Assembly (NCBI GenBank): GCA_002842285.1
Contig: PHCJ01000014.1
Span: 57,923 to 121,922 of the forward strand
Origin: Betaproteobacteria bacterium HGW-Betaproteobacteria-22
GTDB taxonomy: Bacteria; Pseudomonadota; Gammaproteobacteria; Burkholderiales; Methylophilaceae
Direction of reading: 5' to 3'
Length of the DNA: 64,000 nucleotides
The notes below the pieces were generated by a model. The model was not told where the DNA came from. It saw only the letters and a program-made list of their open reading frames with translations, and made no database searches. Numbering within the stretch: the first letter of the stretch is position 1; every line of letters begins with the position of its first letter. Shown piece by piece: positions 49,918 through 59,903 of the stretch. A program made the position numbers and the translations under genes.

Positions 49918-51489
49918 ATGGCGCTAAACCTTAATATACCGATTCTTGTAGAGCATCCAGTATTTATTGCCGAAACTCGCCCGCAAAAAATACGTTTACT
50001 GCTTCAAGAAACGCACACACAGAACCCGCTGGAAATAGCCGCACACCTGCTATCCGAGCTGGAAATATTAAATCGCCAAAAAATCTCACCCACTCAACGC
50101 CTGCTAGCACTGGATTGCTACCAGGCATTAATTAAGCAAACAGTTGACGTGCTGGCTGAATCTTACACGCATTCGATGCTACCATTACATGAGCAAGCAA
50201 AAACAGCCACCATTGCCGCAGAAAACTTATGGCAAGAGCTAGGCTACGGCTACAAACTGGCACTCATCGACATCCAGAACCAACTCATCAAACTAGGTAC
50301 GGATAAAAGTTCAGCTCACGCCATACAGCGTGCAATACAGGCGCTTAGTGAACAAGCGCTTGTGAACTATCAAACCTACCAAATACCGCCGGCATTTATT
50401 TGGAGCGACTTGCATCAACTTTACCTATACGCGGTGCAGCTTGGTCTGCATCATAACCAGAACCATGAAGACGCGGCAAAGTCGGCCCCTACAGAAACTG
50501 ACACTCACGCCCACCTCGTCAATTCTATAGAGGATGCCTACAAACATGCCATGCTCATTTCGCTGGCTCAGCCTCAGCATTTAACCCAAAAAGACATCAA
50601 ACGTGTAGCGTCATATTTAGCATACCATGTGCAGCAGGCCCGGATTACTGCAATAGAAAAATCAGACAACACCCCTGGCGTATTTATTATCGGCTTAAAT
50701 TCGAGCGCGCCGCCAACCCCTTACACCAAACAGAAAAACGCGCCCAACCCGGTTTCAGACATACTGCTTCACACCATCGACCTGGTTCGAGAGTCCCATC
50801 AAGATTTAAACAGATTACAAAACAACCTGTTACCGAGCAACGGCAGCATTACAGCTGAAGATAACCTGCAAGAGTACATAGTGTTATTGACTTATTTAAT
50901 CAAGAACTGGGGGCTTGCACCAAAGCGTATTTTTACCCGCGCAACCAAAAATGGCGAGGTTGAACTCATTGCAGGAATAGAAGCCATTCAAAAATCAGCA
51001 CTGCACGCCATGACAGACCACATGACTAGAAATCAGATGGCAGCGCATTCGGCGCCATCGCGCTGGAAAGTACTCAACATGAGCGCAAATGGCATATCAA
51101 TACGCCGCCATCACACCGCTGAAAAAAACATCACTATCGGCGAGCTCATTGCTGTCCGGGCCAAAAATGAGATGCACTGGGCTATTGGCTTGGTGCGCTG
51201 GGCCAATTGCGGCACTAGAGACAGGCTAGACATCGGCGTCCAGTTAATTGCGCCTTCAGCAACCAATGCAATCGCGCACACGCTGGAGCACAATGCCAGC
51301 CATGGCGTTTTATTGTTACCCGAAATCCTCACCATCAAGCAACCGGCAACCATTATTACACCTACAGGGCTCTACCAACCAGGGCAAAAGTGTATGATGA
51401 CGCACGACAATATCAAAACGCATATACTGCTCACCAAGGTGATTGAACGTACGCACGCCATCGAGCGCTTTGAATTTACAACCCAATAA
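49918..51489 (+). CDS. Large alpha-helical protein with C-terminal PilZ-like domain
   Basis: A 523-residue soluble protein. Residues 1-370 look alpha-helical with no known domain. At about 380-450, WKVLNMSANGISIRR, GELIAVR and WAIGLVRWANCGTRDRLDIG resemble a PilZ domain, with the (D/N)xSxxG element as NMSANG. The paired RxxxR c-di-GMP motif is not apparent, so ligand binding is doubtful. Similar proteins occur in betaproteobacteria without firm function. No clear ribosome site precedes the ATG. It is divergent from tlpA. Confidence 0.65.
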   Translation: MALNLNIPILVEHPVFIAETRPQKIRLLLQETHTQNPLEIAAHLLSELEILNRQKISPTQRLLALDCYQALIKQTVDVLAESYTHSMLPLHEQAKTATIAAENLWQELGYGYKLALIDIQNQLIKLGTDKSSAHAIQRAIQALSEQALVNYQTYQIPPAFIWSDLHQLYLYAVQLGLHHNQNHEDAAKSAPTETDTHAHLVNSIEDAYKHAMLISLAQPQHLTQKDIKRVASYLAYHVQQARITAIEKSDNTPGVFIIGLNSSAPPTPYTKQKNAPNPVSDILLHTIDLVRESHQDLNRLQNNLLPSNGSITAEDNLQEYIVLLTYLIKNWGLAPKRIFTRATKNGEVELIAGIEAIQKSALHAMTDHMTRNQMAAHSAPSRWKVLNMSANGISIRRHHTAEKNITIGELIAVRAKNEMHWAIGLVRWANCGTRDRLDIGVQLIAPSATNAIAHTLEHNASHGVLLLPEILTIKQPATIITPTGLYQPGQKCMMTHDNIKTHILLTKVIERTHAIERFEFTTQ

Positions 51490-51651
51490 ATTTCTTTCCA
51501 TAATAAATCTCTTGCACAGATGGCTTTGATATTAGAGAATAAGTCCACAGCGTTTTTTCGATCTACATCCGGCACTTCACTAATTACATTTTTTTCGTTA
51601 CGATACTCACTTTAATGTATTATTAGCGATATTCAATTTAAAGGTTTTTCC

Positions 51652-51978
51652 ATGAGCGAACACATCACACATCTTAGCGATGCAAGTTTTGAACAGGACG
51701 TACTGCAATCTCAGATTCCAGTGCTCGTTGATTATTGGGCAGAATGGTGTGGTCCGTGCAAAATGATTGCACCCATTCTAGATGAAATTTCAAAAGAATA
51801 TGCCGGTCGCATTAAAGTTGCCAAGCTAAACATTGACGACAATCAGCAAACGCCGCCTAAATACGGCATCAGGGGCATCCCTACATTAATGCTATTTAAA
51901 AATGGCAATGTAGAAGCAACCAAAGTAGGGGCTTTATCCAAGTCTCAACTAACCGCTTTTATTGACAGCAACATCTAA
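51652..51978 (+). CDS. trxA: Thioredoxin TrxA
   Basis: A 108-residue protein with the active site [17 protein letters not shown] (C33, C36), and [13 protein letters not shown] with the cis-Pro loop. A cytosolic protein disulfide reductase. It precedes rho, as in E. coli and many proteobacteria. Length is normal for the family. Confidence 0.97.
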   Translation: MSEHITHLSDASFEQDVLQSQIPVLVDYWAEWCGPCKMIAPILDEISKEYAGRIKVAKLNIDDNQQTPPKYGIRGIPTLMLFKNGNVEATKVGALSKSQLTAFIDSNI

Positions 51979-52006
51979 ACGCTTTACTCTTGGCAATAAT
52001 TCAGTC

Positions 52007-52039
52007 GCCTGGTTTTATAGATTGCCTATAAAATCAGGC
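52007..52039 (+). promoter_or_regulatory. Long stem-loop between trxA and rho
   Basis: GCCTGGTTTTATAG (52007-52020) pairs with CTATAAAATCAGGC (52026-52039): 14 pairs counting one G-U, 5-base loop. No T-tract follows, so it is not a plain intrinsic terminator. It could protect the trxA 3' end or take part in rho leader control. Confidence 0.55.
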
Positions 52040-52126
52040 ACCACCTCCTTCAAGCACTCAATAAACTCCTTACTTTTGATAGTAACGCCTTAATTTCTCA
52101 ATACCATCTTGTTTTAGCGAGACTTC

Positions 52127-53386
52127 ATGCATTTATCCGACCTCAAACACCTCCCTGTCACAGAATTAGTTGAAATGGCAATCACCAATGAAATCGACAA
52201 TGCTAGCCGTATGCGCAAGCAGGATCTCATTTTCGCCATACTAAAAAACAAGGCAAAAAAAGGCGAAAGCATTTATGGTGACGGCACACTAGAAGTGCTA
52301 CAAGATGGTTTTGGGTTTTTACGCTCTCCGGATACGTCTTATCTGGCAGGGCCTGACGACATATACGTCTCACCCTCGCAGATTCGCCGCTTCAACTTGC
52401 ACACCGGCGACAGCATTCAGGGGGAAATCCGCATTCCCAAAGATGGTGAGCGTTACTTCGCATTAGTCAAAGTTGATATGGTAAACGGTGAAGCGCCTGA
52501 GAACACCAAACATAAAATATTATTTGAGAACTTAACGCCGCTGTTCCCTACCGTTCCGCTTACGCTGGAGCGTGACGTTAAAGGCACCGAGAACATCACC
52601 AGCCGAGTGATTGACATGATTGCGCCCATTGGACGCGGACAGCGCGGCTTGCTTGTGGCCAGCCCCAAAAGCGGCAAAACCGTGATGATGCAGAATATTG
52701 CACACGCCATCACCGCTAACCATCCTGACGTCATCTTAATTGTATTACTGATAGATGAGCGCCCTGAAGAAGTGACAGAAATGACACGCTCAGTGAAGGG
52801 TGAAGTGGTTGCCTCAACCTTTGACGAGCCGGCAACACGGCACGTACAGGTTGCCGAAATGGTATTAGAGAAGGCAAAACGCCTGGTTGAACACAAGAAA
52901 GATGTCGTTATTCTACTAGACTCCATCACTCGCTTGGCACGTGCATACAACACGGTAATTCCGTCATCAGGCAAGGTATTAACCGGGGGCGTTGACGCCA
53001 ATGCCCTGCAGCGGCCAAAACGATTCTTTGGTGCCGCCCGCAACATCGAAGAAGGCGGCTCATTGACTATCATCGCCACAGCACTTGTCGACACAGGCTC
53101 ACGCATGGACGATGTCATCTACGAGGAATTCAAAGGCACGGGCAATATGGAAATCCATCTTGACCGCCGCATGGCTGAAAAACGCATTTACCCTGCGATT
53201 AATGTCAACAAGTCCGGCACGCGTCGCGAAGAACTGCTGATCGAAAAAGAAGTGCTGCAAAAAATCTGGGTATTACGCAAACTACTCTACCCTATGGATG
53301 ATTTAGAAGCGATGGAGTTCTTGCTTGACAAAATAAAATCCACTAAAAATAATGCAGATTTCTTTGACAGCATGCGTAGAGGGTAA
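52127..53386 (+). CDS. rho: Transcription termination factor Rho
   Basis: A 419-residue hexameric helicase. The N-terminal RNA-binding domain has [20 protein letters not shown] and [15 protein letters not shown]. The ATPase has [18 protein letters not shown] (P-loop), [18 protein letters not shown] (Walker B) and [20 protein letters not shown] (R-loop/Q-loop). It releases RNA from stalled polymerase at rut sites. Confidence 0.98.
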   Translation: MHLSDLKHLPVTELVEMAITNEIDNASRMRKQDLIFAILKNKAKKGESIYGDGTLEVLQDGFGFLRSPDTSYLAGPDDIYVSPSQIRRFNLHTGDSIQGEIRIPKDGERYFALVKVDMVNGEAPENTKHKILFENLTPLFPTVPLTLERDVKGTENITSRVIDMIAPIGRGQRGLLVASPKSGKTVMMQNIAHAITANHPDVILIVLLIDERPEEVTEMTRSVKGEVVASTFDEPATRHVQVAEMVLEKAKRLVEHKKDVVILLDSITRLARAYNTVIPSSGKVLTGGVDANALQRPKRFFGAARNIEEGGSLTIIATALVDTGSRMDDVIYEEFKGTGNMEIHLDRRMAEKRIYPAINVNKSGTRREELLIEKEVLQKIWVLRKLLYPMDDLEAMEFLLDKIKSTKNNADFFDSMRRG

Positions 53387-53503
53387 GTTGACTGACAATT
53401 ATCTTGCATCACGCCAGCAATATAAATATAATGCTGAGTTATCACAAAAATTTGCAACATAAATTTGCCGTATCATTCGGCAATCAATAAAGAGGCTACT
53501 ATT

Positions 53504-53746
53504 ATGAAAGATGGAATTCATCCAGAATACCGCGAAGTTGTGTTTCAGGACATCGGTGCAGACTTCAGTTTTTTAACACGTTCAACAATCGCTGCACGCG
53601 ACACCATTAAATGGACCGATGGTAAAGAATATCCACTTGTAAAGATTGAGGTGTCATCCAAATCTCACCCATTCTACACAGGTAAACAAATGATTCTTGA
53701 CACGGCTGGCCGTGTTGATAAATTCCGTAAAAAATACGGCATGTAA
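53504..53746 (+). CDS. rpmE2: Ribosomal protein L31 type B
   Basis: An 80-residue protein starting [20 protein letters not shown] with [20 protein letters not shown] and [20 protein letters not shown]. It lacks the CxxC zinc motif of type A L31, so it is the zinc-free type B. AGAGG upstream of the ATG at 53504 decides the start over a longer frame. A TTGCCG/CGGCAA hairpin (53465-53483) lies just upstream and may be part of a leader. Together with 53752-53810 the gene is bracketed by hairpins. Confidence 0.95.
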   Translation: MKDGIHPEYREVVFQDIGADFSFLTRSTIAARDTIKWTDGKEYPLVKIEVSSKSHPFYTGKQMILDTAGRVDKFRKKYGM

Positions 53747-53751
53747 TGACC

Positions 53752-53810
53752 ATTTGCAAGTCAACTTGCAAATTTCTATAGATTCAAAGGCAGCTAAGGC
53801 TGCCTTTTGT
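53752..53810 (+). terminator. Tandem hairpins after rpmE2, the second a terminator
   Basis: ATTTGCAAG (53752-53760), loop TCAA, CTTGCAAAT (53765-53773) is a perfect 9-bp hairpin. Then AAAGGCAGC (53786-53794), loop TAAG, GCTGCCTTT (53799-53807) is followed by TGTTTT, a rho-independent terminator. Confidence 0.8.
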
Positions 53811-53863
53811 TTTCGCGTAAAATAACAACTTTTATATTAATTTAACTTTAAACTCAAAAGCAG

Positions 53864-55525
53864 ATGCGCTTTCAACTTGATCATGACTGGCAGGGCAACA
53901 TGGCAACTCCACGAGCACGGGTTGGTGAAAATGCCAAAACGCAGTTGCTGCTGATGCTGTCCGCATTATGGATACTACTCGGCCTGACTGGCCACGCACC
54001 TTGGAAGCCACTCGAATCCACAGGCATTAGTATCGTCAAAAATATTTTGTCAAATCACAGCTGGATTGCCCCGCTCGCCACCGGCAGCACCTCTCTGGAA
54101 ACCCCTCCGCTTTACTATTTGAGCGCTGCTGCCAGTGCAGCGCTACTAAGCCCGCTGCTGGACATGCATGATGGTGCGCGATTAATTAACGCATTATGGA
54201 TGTCAATTCTTTTGCTGATGGTCGGCATGACCGGACGCGAGCTTTGGCAGCGAGGTGTAGGCAGATATGCCACTTTTATTATGATAGGCACCATCGGCCT
54301 CATTTTAAATGCACATAGCCTTAACCACGAAATTGCCAACATCACCAGCTGTGCCACTGGTTTTTATGCTTTCGCACTTTCCAAACGCAGGCCATGGCGT
54401 GCAAGCGCGTTGCTGGCAACGGCCATATCTGTAGGCTTTTTGTCTTCAGGTATACTACCTCCGCTCATTTTAATCAGCACAGCACTGGTGCTGCCGACAG
54501 GCTTTAAGCCATGGAGAACCAAAAGCTATACAACATTTTTAAGTACGGCGCTTCTCATGGCCAGCTTACCGATTGGGCTCTGGCTAGCACTCTTTTATTT
54601 AAAATCGCCCCTGCTATTTCAAGACTGGGTAAGTGTCCTATTTCAGCTTGATGATTTCAGCCATCTTTATTTCCTGAGAATATTAATTTGGTATGCATGG
54701 CCAGCCTTGCCGCTGGCCTTATGGAGCTTGTGGCGTTATCGCGCGCATTTATTTTCAAAGCCAAAATTTCAACTTAGCCTTGTCTTCTTTATTACCAGCC
54801 TTTTACTGCTAGGCTTGCTAGCACCAGGCAAAGATATTAGCGCTTTGCCGCTACTATTGCCGCTGGTTGCACTTGGTGCGGGCAGTGTTGAGCATCTAAA
54901 ACGAGGAGCAGCATCTGCGCTTAACTGGTTTGGCGTCAGCCTGTTCGGGCTGGCTGGATTTCTTATCTGGCTTGGATGGTTTGCCATGATGACAGGCTAC
55001 CCAAGCAAAATTCAAGCACGCATGCAGTTTCTTTCTGGCACCAGCCAAGCTGAAATCAGCTATCCGGCACTTATTTTTGCCATCATCATAACCAGTATCT
55101 GGGCTTTTACCTGCGTGCGTGCCAAGCAGAGTAATCGCGCCAGCGTAACCAACTGGGCTGTCGGCATGACCTTCGGCTGGGGCCTGCTGATGACATTGTG
55201 GCTACCCTGGATTGATCATGCCAAAAGTTACCAGCCTGTGTTTTTAGACATGCGGAATGCCCTGCCAGAAAACCTCAGCAGCGCGTGTATCAACAGCCGA
55301 GATCTAGGCCAGTCACAGCGACTGCTACTGGATTATGCAATTAACATTAACCTCATCCCTTTTGAAGTCGATAACACGCTTACTTGTGATTTTTATCTGA
55401 TACAAGATGAAAGAGGCAGGAATAAACTGTTGCCGGGAGATGAGTGGGTGCTGATTTGGAAGGGAAAAAGAGCTGCCGACCGCAAGGAAAGCTTCAGGCT
55501 TTACCGGCGCATGGTAGCCATTTAG
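53864..55525 (+). CDS. GT-C fold (PMT/ArnT-like, family 39) membrane glycosyltransferase
   Basis: A 553-residue protein of about eleven hydrophobic helices. LTGHAPWKPLES replaces the usual DE-rich first loop, SLETPPLYYLSAAASAALL matches the conserved ETPPLYYL/KPPL motif, and a soluble periplasmic C-terminal part begins near 480. This resembles dolichyl-phosphate-mannose/ArnT-type enzymes that transfer sugar from a polyprenyl carrier. Donor and acceptor are unknown and no glycan genes are nearby. The start may be the ATG at 53900, which has AGGG upstream. Confidence 0.75.
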   Translation: MRFQLDHDWQGNMATPRARVGENAKTQLLLMLSALWILLGLTGHAPWKPLESTGISIVKNILSNHSWIAPLATGSTSLETPPLYYLSAAASAALLSPLLDMHDGARLINALWMSILLLMVGMTGRELWQRGVGRYATFIMIGTIGLILNAHSLNHEIANITSCATGFYAFALSKRRPWRASALLATAISVGFLSSGILPPLILISTALVLPTGFKPWRTKSYTTFLSTALLMASLPIGLWLALFYLKSPLLFQDWVSVLFQLDDFSHLYFLRILIWYAWPALPLALWSLWRYRAHLFSKPKFQLSLVFFITSLLLLGLLAPGKDISALPLLLPLVALGAGSVEHLKRGAASALNWFGVSLFGLAGFLIWLGWFAMMTGYPSKIQARMQFLSGTSQAEISYPALIFAIIITSIWAFTCVRAKQSNRASVTNWAVGMTFGWGLLMTLWLPWIDHAKSYQPVFLDMRNALPENLSSACINSRDLGQSQRLLLDYAININLIPFEVDNTLTCDFYLIQDERGRNKLLPGDEWVLIWKGKRAADRKESFRLYRRMVAI

Positions 55526-55574
55526 CAGTAACGATTTAGCGATTTTAAATTAGGGCAAGTCTTAATAAAAGTCT

Positions 55575-55599
55575 CGCTGCATGCGCAGCGGTTTTTTTT
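55575..55599 (+). terminator. Rho-independent terminator after the glycosyltransferase
   Basis: CGCTGC (55575-55580), loop ATGC, GCAGCG (55585-55590), then G and eight T. It lies between the convergent glycosyltransferase and fdsD genes. Confidence 0.85.
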
Positions 55600-55604
55600 G
55601 GCAC

Positions 55605-55823
55605 TTAAAGTTGCAAATGCGCCTTGATGGCTGCCTGCACTTTTTGATGCAGACCTGCCCCACCGTTTTTCTCAACATAATCCGCAAGTTGTTTACGCAT
55701 TGATAATGCCCAGAATTTATTAAGATGTCCGGCAATATCTTCCTGTGCATGACTTTGGTCTGGATAAGACTCATAAAAATCACCAATCTGATTTGCCATT
55801 GATATTAAGCGCTGAATATTCAT
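55605..55823 (-). CDS. fdsD: NAD-dependent formate dehydrogenase delta subunit FdsD
   Basis: A 72-residue protein starting MNIQRLISMANQIGDFYESY and continuing with EDIAGHLNKFWALSMRKQL. The 'LV-MANQI-xF' start and 'IAxHLxKFW-xRMR-QL' core are the FdsD hallmark. In related enzymes it supports assembly of the FdsABG complex. It is the last gene of the operon. Confidence 0.92.
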   Translation of the reverse strand: MNIQRLISMANQIGDFYESYPDQSHAQEDIAGHLNKFWALSMRKQLADYVEKNGGAGLHQKVQAAIKAHLQL

Positions 55824-55845
55824 AAATCTCGTTCTATTTAACCTG

Positions 55846-56721
55846 TTATTTATTTAAAATTCTATTTACGCGACTATAAACCACATATCTGTCATGTCTG
55901 GCAAAGCCAACCAAAGTTAAGCCACAAGCCTGCGCCACCCTCACAGCAAGCCCCGTAGGCGCTGATACGGCTACCAGCATTGCAACACCCGCAGTCGCTA
56001 CTTTTTGCACCATCTCAAAACTTGCGCGGCTAGTCGTAATGATAAAACCATCATTGTCGTGAGGTAGTCTCGCCAAAGCGCCAATCAGTTTATCCAAGGC
56101 ATTGTGACGGCCTACATCTTCACGCACCAGCTCAATCACACCCTCGGCCGTGACATAGGCACTTGCATGCGTGGCACCTGTCAGTTGCTGCAACGTCTGT
56201 AATGGCTGAATAGCCTGCAAACCCGCGCGAATCGCAGCTGGTTTAAAAAAAACATCCTGCCCGACAGGGGCTGGGTAGCGTACAGCCTGAGCCAGGCTCT
56301 CAGCCCCACATAAACCGCATCCGGTCTTGCCCGCCAAGGTGCGACGCCTGTCTTTCAAATAGGCAAAACGCTCACCGGAAATCCGGCAATGCAACTCCAC
56401 GCCATTATCCTGTTTTTGTATTTCAACATCATACAGTTCGCTTGCATTTTGTATGATCCCTTCTGACAACGAAAAACCAAGTGCAAAGTCTTCTAAATCC
56501 TGCGCTGTGGCTAACATCACCGCATGTGCTACACCATTGTATATCAACGCTATCGGCGTTTCTTCTGCTAAACAATCCTGCTTCTGATGCTGCGTGCCAT
56601 CCCGATACTGCGTGACCTCACATTCACTGCTGGCAATATCTAATATATAAGCATTAGCTACAAAACTAGCCAATTTTAGCTGCTTCAGATTTTCTGCCTG
56701 CAAAGGCAATCTGTGCTTCAC
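55846..56721 (-). CDS. fdhD: Formate dehydrogenase accessory sulfurtransferase FdhD
   Basis: A 291-residue protein: EETPIALIYNGVAHAVMLAT, DFALGFSLSEGII, RTLAGKTGCGLCGAESLAQA (the CxxC loop, Cys pair in GCGLCG), REDVGRHNALDKLIG and FIITTSRASFEMVQKVATAG. It transfers sulfur to the Mo-bisMGD cofactor before insertion into the dehydrogenase; called FdsC in fds operons. The first 19 codons overlap the end of fdsA by 56 bases. Confidence 0.93.
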   Translation of the reverse strand: MKHRLPLQAENLKQLKLASFVANAYILDIASSECEVTQYRDGTQHQKQDCLAEETPIALIYNGVAHAVMLATAQDLEDFALGFSLSEGIIQNASELYDVEIQKQDNGVELHCRISGERFAYLKDRRRTLAGKTGCGLCGAESLAQAVRYPAPVGQDVFFKPAAIRAGLQAIQPLQTLQQLTGATHASAYVTAEGVIELVREDVGRHNALDKLIGALARLPHDNDGFIITTSRASFEMVQKVATAGVAMLVAVSAPTGLAVRVAQACGLTLVGFARHDRYVVYSRVNRILNK

Positions 56722-59530
56722 TGAAAGTTTTATAATGCTTCTGCCAGTCAGACAGCTGGTTGACGCGTGATACCTGCACTGCCGTTACTTTATATTCTGG
56801 GCAATTCGTGGCCCAGTCTGAGTTCTCGGTTGTAATCACATTAGCGCCAGACTCAGGATGATGGAAGGTTGTATAAACCACCCCCGGCTGCATACGCTCA
56901 CTGATTTTTGCACGCAGCACGGTTTCGCCCGCGCGACTGGTAATGCCAACCCAGTCGCCGTCATTAATACCTCTATCTTCTGCATCATGCGGGTGAATCT
57001 CCAGGATATCTTCAGGGTGCCAAGCCGTATTCTGTGTTCTGCGTGTTTGAGCACCCACGTTGTATTGCGAAAGAATACGTCCTGTCGTCAATATCAGCGG
57101 GAATTTGGCATTCACTTTTTCAGTTGTAGGCACATATTGCGTAATAAAGAACTTACCCTTACCGCGTACAAATTCATCGATATGCATAATTGGCGTGCCG
57201 TTTGGCGTTTCATCATTACAGGGCCATTGCACACTGCCTAATTCATCAATTTTCTTAAAACTTACACCATGGAAAGTTGGGGTCAAAAGTGCAATTTCAT
57301 CCATAATATCAGAGGCATGACTGTAATTCATTAGGTAGCCTAACGCTTCTGACAACTTGGCAGTCACCTGCCAGTCTTCCATACCGTTCTTAGGTGCCAT
57401 CACGCGACGTACTGGTGAAATACGGCGCTCCGCATTGGTAAATGTACCGTTTTTCTCGAGGAAAGACGCTCCCGGGAAAAATACATGCGCAAACATTGCA
57501 GTCTCATTCAGGAACAGATCCTGCACAATCACACACTCCATATTTTCCAGCGCATGCGTGACGTGCTGTGTATTTGGATCTGACTGCACGATATCTTCAC
57601 CCACGCAATACAAGCCTTTAAAGCTGCCTTCGGCGGCCTGATCCAGCATGTTAGGAATACGCAAGCCCGGGTCCTTGCTCAATGGGCGATCCCATGCAGA
57701 TTCAAACAAGGCGCGGGTCGCATCATCCTCCACATGGCGATAGCCTGGGAACTCATGCGGCATAGAACCCATATCACACGAGCCCTGCACATTATTTTGG
57801 CCCCGTAGTGGATTGACTCCGACACCCTCCCGGCCGATATTCGCCGTAGCCATCGCCAAATTAGCTATGCCCATCACGGCAGTGGAACCTTGGCTATGCT
57901 CGGTCACGCCTAAACCATAATAAATGGCAGCATTACCACCTGTGGCATAAAGCTTGGCCGCAGCGCGTATTGTTTCAGCATTGATCCCCAACACATCAGC
58001 CAAAGCTTCTGGCGAATTCTCCGCTTTTGCGACAAAATCACGCCATGCAACAAACGAATCCCACTCACAGCGCGCCTTAACAAAATCTTCATTTACCAGA
58101 CCCTCAGTCACAATTACGTGAGATAAAGCAGATATGAGTGCTACATTGGTACCGGGTCGCAATTTCAAGTGGTAATCAGCGCGGATATGCGGTGAATTTG
58201 CCACGAGGTCAATCTCTCGCGGGTCAGCAATAATGAGTTTTGCACCTTCACGCAGGCGACGCTTCATTTGTGAAGCAAATACCGGGTGACCGTCCGTGGG
58301 GTTTGCGCCTATGATAAAGATCACATCAGAGTGCATCACGGAATCAAAAGTTTGTGTGCCAGCTGATTCTCCCAGCGTTTGTTTCAGGCCGTAACCAGTC
58401 GGGCTATGGCAGACACGCGCACAGGTGTCCACGTTGTTCACGCCAAATACGGCACGAATGAGCTTTTGTGTCACATAGACTTCTTCATTGGTGCAACGTG
58501 AGGATGTAATGCCACCGATCGCTTCCTTACCATATTGCTTTTGAATGCGTACAAGCTCGCTGGCGGCATAATTAATCGCCTCATCCCAACTCACCTGTTG
58601 CCATGGGTCTTGAATGCTTTTACGAATCATCGGTGTCGTGATGCGGTCTTTATGCGTTGCGTATCCCCAGGCAAAGCGACCCTTGACACATGAATGTCCA
58701 TGGTTAGCGCCGCCATGCTTTGTTGGCGTCATGCGGACCACTTCTTCACCCTTCATTTCCGCGTCAAAACTGCACCCCACGCCACAATAGGCGCAAGTGG
58801 TGGTAACGGTATGCTCAGGTGTACCAGCCTCAATCACTGTTTTTTCAATTAGCGTAGCTGTAGGGCAAGCCTGAACACAGGCGCCGCATGAAACACATTC
58901 TGATTCTAAAAATGATTTATTGCCTGCGGATACCTTGGATTCAAAACCACGCCCCTGTATGGTCAAAGCAAAGGTGCCCTGCGTTTCTTCACAGGCACGC
59001 ACACAACGTGAACAGACGATACACTTGCTCGGGTCAAACGTGAAATAGGGGTTAGATTCATCTTTTTCTGCTTTCAGATGGTTTTCGCCATCATAGCCAT
59101 AGCGCACTTCCCGCAACCCCACAGCGCCTGCCATATCCTGTAACTCACAGTCACCGTTAGTAGCACAGGTTAAGCAATCCAGCGGATGATCTGATATATA
59201 AAGTTCCATCGTACCGCGACGAATATCCGCCAGCTTTGGCGTTTGTGTATGAACGATCAAACCTTCAACCACCGGTGTCGTGCAAGAGGCCGGGTAGCCA
59301 CGACGGCCTTCGATTTCAACTAAGCACAAACGGCATGAACCAAAAGGCTCCAAGCTATCGGTTGCACACAATTTAGGCACCATCACACCAGCCACAGCGG
59401 CCGCATGCATGATAGAAACGCCTTCTGGCACCGTGACTTGTCTGTCATCAACGGTGAGCGTGACCTGCTTGGAAGATTGGCTAGTCGGCGTGCCATAATC
59501 TATATTTTTGTCGTATTTAATATCGTCCAT
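56666..59530 (-). CDS. fdsA: NAD-dependent formate dehydrogenase alpha (molybdenum) subunit
   Basis: A 954-residue protein. The N-terminal [2Fe-2S] domain has C55, C66, C69 and C83. A ferredoxin-like region includes CIVCSRCVRACEE and CVSCGACVQACPTA. The bis-MGD domain starts at CAYCGVGCSFDAEM, and the likely Mo ligand Cys is about residue 374 in CARVCHSPTGYG. C-terminal HPHDAEDRGINDGDWVGI completes the cofactor site. It oxidises formate to CO2 and passes electrons through Fe-S clusters to FdsB. It ends in overlap with fdhD. Confidence 0.97.
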   Translation of the reverse strand: MDDIKYDKNIDYGTPTSQSSKQVTLTVDDRQVTVPEGVSIMHAAAVAGVMVPKLCATDSLEPFGSCRLCLVEIEGRRGYPASCTTPVVEGLIVHTQTPKLADIRRGTMELYISDHPLDCLTCATNGDCELQDMAGAVGLREVRYGYDGENHLKAEKDESNPYFTFDPSKCIVCSRCVRACEETQGTFALTIQGRGFESKVSAGNKSFLESECVSCGACVQACPTATLIEKTVIEAGTPEHTVTTTCAYCGVGCSFDAEMKGEEVVRMTPTKHGGANHGHSCVKGRFAWGYATHKDRITTPMIRKSIQDPWQQVSWDEAINYAASELVRIQKQYGKEAIGGITSSRCTNEEVYVTQKLIRAVFGVNNVDTCARVCHSPTGYGLKQTLGESAGTQTFDSVMHSDVIFIIGANPTDGHPVFASQMKRRLREGAKLIIADPREIDLVANSPHIRADYHLKLRPGTNVALISALSHVIVTEGLVNEDFVKARCEWDSFVAWRDFVAKAENSPEALADVLGINAETIRAAAKLYATGGNAAIYYGLGVTEHSQGSTAVMGIANLAMATANIGREGVGVNPLRGQNNVQGSCDMGSMPHEFPGYRHVEDDATRALFESAWDRPLSKDPGLRIPNMLDQAAEGSFKGLYCVGEDIVQSDPNTQHVTHALENMECVIVQDLFLNETAMFAHVFFPGASFLEKNGTFTNAERRISPVRRVMAPKNGMEDWQVTAKLSEALGYLMNYSHASDIMDEIALLTPTFHGVSFKKIDELGSVQWPCNDETPNGTPIMHIDEFVRGKGKFFITQYVPTTEKVNAKFPLILTTGRILSQYNVGAQTRRTQNTAWHPEDILEIHPHDAEDRGINDGDWVGITSRAGETVLRAKISERMQPGVVYTTFHHPESGANVITTENSDWATNCPEYKVTAVQVSRVNQLSDWQKHYKTFSEAQIAFAGRKSEAAKIG

Positions 59531-59594
59531 GGTACTTGTCCTAACATCTTTGTTGATTCATCAAAATCAAGTGACTACCTAACATTTAAGCAAA

Positions 59595-59737
59595 CTATAC
59601 TTCTGAATTTCGACTAAGTGGCATATTTTCTGCCAGCTTGGCCTGTATTACAAACAAAATCTTTTCGGCATTCTCTGTACCGTAGCAGTATTCAAGATAG
59701 TCTTTAAGCGTAGTAGCTGAACCTGCATTATTAGCCT
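59595..59737 (-). pseudogene. Frame-shifted coding remnant downstream of the 53-codon ORF
   Basis: Past the stop at 59738 the minus strand stays open in a different frame. It reads LKANNAGSATTLKDYLEYC, then YGTENAEKILFVIQAKLAEN and MPLSRNSEV, ending at 59595. No start codon precedes it in that frame (a TGA lies just upstream). The residue mix looks like real protein, so this is probably the 3' part of the preceding gene broken by a frameshift. Family unknown. Confidence 0.4.
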
Positions 59738-59899
59738 TTAAGGAGCATCAGGCCACTGCACGCCTTCAATTAAACTTCCATAAGGCATATCTGCAAATTC
59801 AGCAGCCTTTTTAGTGATAGACTCGTGTACTGTTCCACCTAAAGCGGTAATGCCAAATGCAACTTTTTCAAAGTCTTCGTTAGAAGCATTATTCGTCAT
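59738..59899 (-). CDS. Small ORF (53 aa) inserted between fdsB and fdsA, unknown
   Basis: It encodes MTNNASNEDFEKVAFGITAL, then GGTVHESITKKAAEFADMPY and SLIEGVQWPDAP. AAAGGA lies 8 bases before the ATG, a credible ribosome site, and the previous ORF stops 4 bases upstream. I do not recognise the sequence. It may continue after a frameshift in the 59595-59737 segment. Confidence 0.5.
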   Translation of the reverse strand: MTNNASNEDFEKVAFGITALGGTVHESITKKAAEFADMPYGSLIEGVQWPDAP

Positions 59900-59903
59900 T
59901 TCG

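Noticed and set aside
52453..53118. 221-codon minus-strand frame inside rho
   Set aside because: It is an antisense shadow of a highly conserved gene.
55846..56721. The fdhD/fdsA 56-base overlap as evidence of a sequencing error
   Set aside because: Both reading frames are intact and both proteins have complete conserved cores; a modest overlap in a tight operon is acceptable.
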